Of a DNA stretch of 64,000 nucleotides, positions 60,401 through 64,000 are shown one piece after another. Both the position numbers and the translations under genes were made by a program. Within the stretch, counting starts at the first letter, position 1; each line of letters starts with the position of its first letter. Origin of the DNA: Pseudomonadota bacterium (GTDB lineage: Bacteria > Pseudomonadota > Gammaproteobacteria > Burkholderiales > Burkholderiaceae_B); assembly GCA_023387815.1 (NCBI GenBank), contig JAEWHK010000001.1, forward strand, positions 1-64,000. Reading direction: 5' to 3'. The notes under the pieces are model-generated. The model was not told where the DNA came from, did not search any database, and saw only the letters and a program-made list of their open reading frames with translations.

Positions 60401-61344
60401 GCACCGGACTCCAGAATGGCGCGAACCACGGTATCCAGATTTTTTTCCGTCTCGTTTTCAAGCTTCTCGCGAGTGTACTCACCATAAGAGATATGCGTCA
60501 GCGGATAAAGCGTGACACCCGTTTCACGGCGGATCGTATCGACATAGGTCGATGGAAAATCCATCTCGGAGAAAATAATATTGACGTCCAGATTTTTCAG
60601 TTGATCGATGGTGCCTTTCAATTGCGCCGGACTGGGATCAATCCCGTGGGCAGGTTCCACCACAGCCGTCACTTCCAGACCAAATTCGCGCAGCAGATAG
60701 TCGTAGGCGCCATGAATGGTGGCCACGCGCATGGAACCGGCGGGCGCGTTCGCAAGGCGTTGCAATGCCTGCGCCCGCAGCGTGCGCAATTTTTTGGTGT
60801 AATCGCGCGCGTTCTTACGATAGGTATCTGCGTTGTCCGGATCCAGTTTTACCAGTTCGCGGGTAATGGTATTGATTTGTGAGATGGAACCCGTGACGGA
60901 AAGGAAGGTATGTGGGTTCACGATCTTTCCGGAAGAATCGCCGCTGCCTGCCCGCGCGGCAGAACCCGTTGCTGCCAGCAGGGGAACGTTGGCATTGGCT
61001 TCGATCAGCGGCACCTTGGGATTATCGCTGGCCTGAATCATGCGATCGGCAAAATCGTCGTGACCAATACCGTTTACGACGATCACATCCAGGTCATTGA
61101 TGCGCTTGATATCTTCAGCGCGTGGTTCGTAGGCATGGGGATTGAAACCAGCGGGAATCAGCGGCACCACTTCGGCCTTGTCGCCCACAATATTGGTCAC
61201 ATAGCTGTAATAAGGATGCAGCGTGACACCAATGCGCAGTGTTTTTGCACTGACAAGCGTTGATGCGCTCAGAAGAATGAGAGCGCTGATAAATAACGTG
61301 GCGGCACGGATGCGACCGGCAAAATAAGACTGCACTGATACCAT
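60397..61344 (-). CDS. Metal-binding periplasmic protein (ZnuA/FpvC-like)
   Basis: The 315-residue protein has a signal peptide (about 1-33) and the cluster-A1 fold of ZnuA-type proteins. Metal ligands are in the usual places: H in NPHAYEP, H in NPHTFLS, H in TIHGAYDY, and an acid in SEMDFPS. In P. aeruginosa FpvC is a binding protein of this type that takes up the iron released from pyoverdine. It lies 45 bp after the DUF6162-like gene. Confidence 0.9.
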   Translation of the reverse strand: MVSVQSYFAGRIRAATLFISALILLSASTLVSAKTLRIGVTLHPYYSYVTNIVGDKAEVVPLIPAGFNPHAYEPRAEDIKRINDLDVIVVNGIGHDDFADRMIQASDNPKVPLIEANANVPLLAATGSAARAGSGDSSGKIVNPHTFLSVTGSISQINTITRELVKLDPDNADTYRKNARDYTKKLRTLRAQALQRLANAPAGSMRVATIHGAYDYLLREFGLEVTAVVEPAHGIDPSPAQLKGTIDQLKNLDVNIIFSEMDFPSTYVDTIRRETGVTLYPLTHISYGEYTREKLENETEKNLDTVVRAILESGA

Positions 61345-61389
61345 TGGTGAAAATTCGCAGAAAAAACGTTGAGTGCCGCAGCACCAGGA

Positions 61390-61977
61390 TTAATGACGGG
61401 TTGCACCCGCGTCGTACTGGGAAACAATCTTCTTCCAGCCTCCCTGCTCCAGCGCTGATGGATCCATGCTGGCGGGTGCAGTGGCGGTCTTGCCATCCAC
61501 TGAAGAATAGAACCAGACCTGTACCGGCTCATGGCCGTTTTCGGCGTTAGCGGTCTCGACTGGCCATGACAAACGCAATAACAAGGAGCCGGCAATCTGC
61601 GCGTCACGGGTAATGCCGGCGTATCCGATGGCTGCGTTATCCTGCAGCAGTTGCCAGACGTGGTTCCCGCGCCGGGCGGTTGCCGAGTCTGTGGCGAACG
61701 GTGCGATCATCTGATCGGCCAGATCGCTGACGGCAGGCGGAGCTTCTGAAAACTGGATTTCGTCTGCGGCCACCAGCAAATCGGCATAAATCCCCTGTTC
61801 TGCCGCTGTCAGCCCCCTTCGCGCATCCACCTGATTACTGCCTATGGTGGAATGTGTGTCCGCCGTGGTACGCAACATAATAAAAAGTGCCGCCAGCACG
61901 ACAATGGCAGCACAAACTGCCAGCACAATCCGGGTCTCGTATCCCGCGCCGGCAGGCCTGATGGCCTGCACGGTCAT
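61390..61977 (-). CDS. DUF6162-like membrane-anchored periplasmic protein (FpvK-like)
   Basis: The 195-residue protein has an N-terminal membrane helix (about 16-36, TRIVLAVCAAIVVLAALFIML) and a periplasmic helical part. The family has no known activity. In P. aeruginosa the corresponding gene fpvK lies in the pyoverdine-reduction operon. It overlaps the gene upstream by 4 bp. The assignment of FpvK rests on size, position and family impression. Confidence 0.72.
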   Translation of the reverse strand: MTVQAIRPAGAGYETRIVLAVCAAIVVLAALFIMLRTTADTHSTIGSNQVDARRGLTAAEQGIYADLLVAADEIQFSEAPPAVSDLADQMIAPFATDSATARRGNHVWQLLQDNAAIGYAGITRDAQIAGSLLLRLSWPVETANAENGHEPVQVWFYSSVDGKTATAPASMDPSALEQGGWKKIVSQYDAGATRH

Positions 61978-62309
61978 TGGGTAATCTCGCTCTGATCGAT
62001 TTCTACAACGTGGCCAGGACCGGCATCAAACAGAATATAGAATTCCTGATCAGGTTTTTTGAATTCCAGTGTGGAATCCTGCGTGAGCTTGCCAGGCAGA
62101 ATCACCTTCTCATCGTAGGAAATGACATCCAGCGTAACGCCGGGTGCTGCGGAACCATCTGAAAATCCGCCTTTGCACAGGATCTTGTCGTCTGAGAGAG
62201 CTTTACAGGACGCAACCGGATTGTGTGCCCACGCTGCGGCGGGCAGAAGGACCAGAAGAGAAGTAACGCCGGCCAGAAGACCGGAACGGACAGAATGAGC
62301 AGGTTTCAT
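61974..62309 (-). CDS. Small periplasmic protein (FpvJ-like)
   Basis: The 111-residue protein has a signal peptide (to AAAWAHN) and a single beta-rich domain (NPVASCKALSDDKILCKGGFSDGSAAPGVTLDVISYDEKVILPGKLTQDSTLEFKKPDQEFYILFDAGPGHVVEIDQ) with two cysteines that could form a disulfide. It is the first gene of the operon, 111 bp from a Fur-like site. FpvJ of P. aeruginosa occupies this place; its action is unknown. Confidence 0.68.
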   Translation of the reverse strand: MKPAHSVRSGLLAGVTSLLVLLPAAAWAHNPVASCKALSDDKILCKGGFSDGSAAPGVTLDVISYDEKVILPGKLTQDSTLEFKKPDQEFYILFDAGPGHVVEIDQSEITQ

Positions 62310-62419
62310 AGGGTTTTCGTATCAGCGCAGGCCTCACTAGCGATGGCCGCTGATGAATACGTGCCGGAATGGATGAAAAATAATATCCGGAACACTCTAA
62401 CCCAATTGCACCTTAATGT

Positions 62420-62438
62420 AAACCATTCTCATTACTAT
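62420..62438 (-). promoter_or_regulatory. Fur box at the head of the Fpv-like operon
   Basis: Read on the minus strand, ATAGTAATGAGAATGGTTT matches the Fur consensus well (AATGAGAAT core). It lies 111 bp before the first gene of the operon and would make the whole minus-strand iron island iron-repressed. Confidence 0.68.
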
Positions 62439-62500
62439 TTCCGGCAGTGCAGCGTGGGCGCAACAGCTTTTTGTCAGTTTTAACGAAATTCCAGGATATT

Positions 62501-63421
62501 TCACTTGTGATTGCCGTGCTGCGCGAGCGCGTGTTTCGATGCAGCCAGTTCTTCGCTGATCCACGTGCGCAAGGCAGCCAGCACGGGCCATTCCCGGAGT
62601 GCGGGTCTATATACCAGGTGAATGGCCTGCGCACTATCGTACTCAATTGAAATTGGCGACAGCCGAATCAACCGTCCATCGCGAATGGCATCTGCAGCAA
62701 GCAGTTCACGCGCCAGCGTCAGACCCAGCCCCTGCTCTGCAGCCTGCAACATCAGTCCCATATCATTGAACTCTGCCACCGTACTGAACGGTACCTGCAA
62801 TCCTGCTGCGGCAAACCAGGCCTGCCAGGCATTGCGGTCGCCCAGTAGTGGTTCTTTCAGAAAGGCTTCGGGCGCCGCGCCCACCAGGCGACGCGCGTCT
62901 ACCGCACAACCAACGACAATCAGCGGCATGGGATCATCAAACAGTCTGTCGGCCAGCACACCGTGCCATGGCCCCACTCCCTCACGAACGGCCGCGTGAA
63001 ATCCATCGCGTTGAAGATCCACTACCTGCTGAGAAGCGGTAATTTCAAGTGCAATATCGGGATGACGCTCGTGCCAGCGATCCAGGCGTGGCAGCAGCCA
63101 GCGATGCGCAAACGAAGGGACCACGGAAATGCGAAGTTTCTTTTCGGCGCTTTGCGAAGCGAGTCTTGCGGTCTGCACGCCATCTTCGATCTGCAGCATG
63201 GCAGACTGCACTGAACACAGCAATGCGGCACCGGAGGCGTTCAACACCAGCCGCCGTCCCTGGCGGTCAAACAGAGGAAATCCCAGGTTATCTTCCAGCA
63301 AACGGATCTGCTGACTGACGGCGCTATGCGTCAGATGCAGTTGCTCGGCCGCAGCACGAAGGTTTTGCAGCTCGGCCACCTTGCGAAATGTCGCAAGGGT
63401 ATTCATGGGAATTCGCGACAT
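62501..63421 (-). CDS. LysR-family regulator (GcvA-like)
   Basis: The start at 63421 has GGAG 8 bases upstream. The 306-residue protein has the GcvA-type HTH (MNTLATFRKVAELQNLRAAAEQLHLTHSAVSQQIRLLEDNLGFPLFDRQGRRLVLNASG) and the effector domain. It is divergent from the DUF1127 gene at 63617, a pair seen in many beta-proteobacteria. It is probably its regulator. Confidence 0.92.
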   Translation of the reverse strand: MSRIPMNTLATFRKVAELQNLRAAAEQLHLTHSAVSQQIRLLEDNLGFPLFDRQGRRLVLNASGAALLCSVQSAMLQIEDGVQTARLASQSAEKKLRISVVPSFAHRWLLPRLDRWHERHPDIALEITASQQVVDLQRDGFHAAVREGVGPWHGVLADRLFDDPMPLIVVGCAVDARRLVGAAPEAFLKEPLLGDRNAWQAWFAAAGLQVPFSTVAEFNDMGLMLQAAEQGLGLTLARELLAADAIRDGRLIRLSPISIEYDSAQAIHLVYRPALREWPVLAALRTWISEELAASKHALAQHGNHK

Positions 63422-63561
63422 AAGTGTCTCCGGATGCAGGCGAATCTGGCGAGCCAGGCTCTCTTGACGGTATGCCAAAGCTCACTGGTAAGACAAACCG
63501 ACCAACAAGGTTAAAAATCATTGATATTCCTGGCGGCAATGGATAGATAAACTTACCATAT

Positions 63562-63581
63562 GTTTGCTGAATACGGCAAAC
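63562..63581. promoter_or_regulatory. Inverted repeat between the LysR and DUF1127 genes
   Basis: GTTTGC (63562-63567) and GCAAAC (63576-63581) form a 20-bp dyad, 35 bp before the DUF1127 gene. It is a candidate operator for the LysR protein. Confidence 0.45.
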
Positions 63582-63616
63582 AACTCTGTAATTTTCTGAA
63601 TTCTTAGGGAAATATC

Positions 63617-63907
63617 ATGACAACTGCCATCAACACTCATACATGCGCCAATGCCGCGAAGCCTGGCGTCTCACATATCTCACTGCAAAGCCGGATTGAC
63701 CAGGCGATTCGTGGTTTGCGCAAGCTGCTGCTGTCAACTCGGCATAAGATCCAACTGCAGGATGACCCCTGGGCGGATGCGGTCCACCAGGTGCAGCATC
63801 TCGATCATCACGTTTTGAAAGACATTGGTGCGCCGACGTGGGTCATCGACGAAGTCGATCGCCGGCAAAGAGGTCATGACATTCTTGATAGCAAGTGGAA
63901 ATGGTGA
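63617..63907 (+). CDS. DUF1127-domain small protein
   Basis: The 96-residue protein ends with a DUF1127-like segment (QVQHLDHHVLKDIGAPTWVIDEVDRRQ), which carries the (L)xDI(G) turn of the family. Small DUF1127 proteins affect phosphate, carbon and RNA regulation in some bacteria. Its basic N-terminal half is variable. AGGGAAATATC precedes the ATG. The last 93 bases of the window hold no gene. Confidence 0.8.
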   Translation: MTTAINTHTCANAAKPGVSHISLQSRIDQAIRGLRKLLLSTRHKIQLQDDPWADAVHQVQHLDHHVLKDIGAPTWVIDEVDRRQRGHDILDSKWKW

Positions 63908-64000
63908 GTCAGTCTGACGGGCTGGTCTGCGAGTTGTTCGTTAGCAAATCATCAGTGAGTGGATCATCAGTTAGCGATTCGTCCGATTGCAGGCTATTGT

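Noticed and set aside
57601..61344. Reading the ABC set as a plain zinc importer (ZnuABC)
   Set aside because: Two binding proteins, one without the metal motif, the PepSY protein, the DUF6162-like protein and a Fur-type (not Zur-type) site fit the Fpv system better. Zinc is not fully excluded.
1..64000. CRISPR arrays, tRNA or rRNA genes, prophage
   Set aside because: No evenly spaced direct repeats with unique spacers, no tRNA-like folds and no phage genes were seen by eye. The 26-bp repeats at 39.8 kb are too short and have no spacer pattern.

Overview
The window looks like chromosomal DNA of a beta-proteobacterium of the Alcaligenaceae, most like Advenella or a relative. This is an inference from gene content: three Bug-type (tripartite tricarboxylate) binding proteins without membrane partners, moderate GC, a GcvA-type LysR gene divergent from a DUF1127 gene, and very many TonB-dependent iron receptors. 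There is no rRNA, tRNA, CRISPR array, intact insertion sequence or prophage. Two short scars hint at lost mobile elements.

Layout. (1) 1-12.4 kb is catabolic: a cut-off Bug protein and a divergent IclR regulator; a minus-strand set of enoyl-CoA hydratase-like protein, CaiB-type CoA-transferase, thioesterase, aminotransferase and RidA under a divergent LysR regulator; and a HyuB-HyuA pair divergent from a second Bug protein. (2) 12.4-20.7 kb is a siderophore locus: response regulator, sensor kinase, TonB receptor, a BtuF/HmuT-FecCD-HmuV type ABC importer, an O-methyltransferase and a siderophore-interacting flavoprotein. (3) 20.9-21.3 kb is an antitoxin-like gene behind a broken toxin start. 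(4) 21.5-29.7 kb holds two elemental-iron importers back to back, EfeU-EfeO-EfeB-EfeM and FbpABC, with Fur-box-like sites between them. (5) 29.8-43 kb is mixed: an I78-like lipoprotein, a GT1 glycosyltransferase, a Bug protein, a lone isochorismate synthase, a polar amino-acid ABC importer, a FadR-type regulator with two matching operators, an altronate/galactarate dehydratase, a small iron-permease-like protein, a class C beta-lactamase, an Ivy lysozyme inhibitor and a PAP2 phosphatase. (6) 43-62.3 kb is a continuous minus-strand iron island. (7) 62.5-64 kb is a LysR gene and a DUF1127 gene.

The most interesting part is 48.0-62.3 kb. In transcription order it reads: small periplasmic protein, DUF6162-like protein, two ZnuA-like binding proteins flanking an ABC ATPase and permease, PepSY membrane protein, small membrane protein, FecI sigma factor, FecR, an STN-type TonB receptor, and a MacA/MacB-type pump. 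The first eight match the parts list of the Pseudomonas aeruginosa FpvGHJK-CDEF system, which reduces ferripyoverdine in the periplasm and releases its iron, but in the rotated order J-K-C-D-E-F-G-H. The MacAB-type pump fits the place of PvdRT, which recycles pyoverdine. No siderophore-synthesis genes are seen here, so this may be a complete import, reductive iron-release and recycling system for a siderophore made elsewhere or by another species. A Fur-box-like site lies just upstream of its first gene, and two more siderophore receptors follow it.
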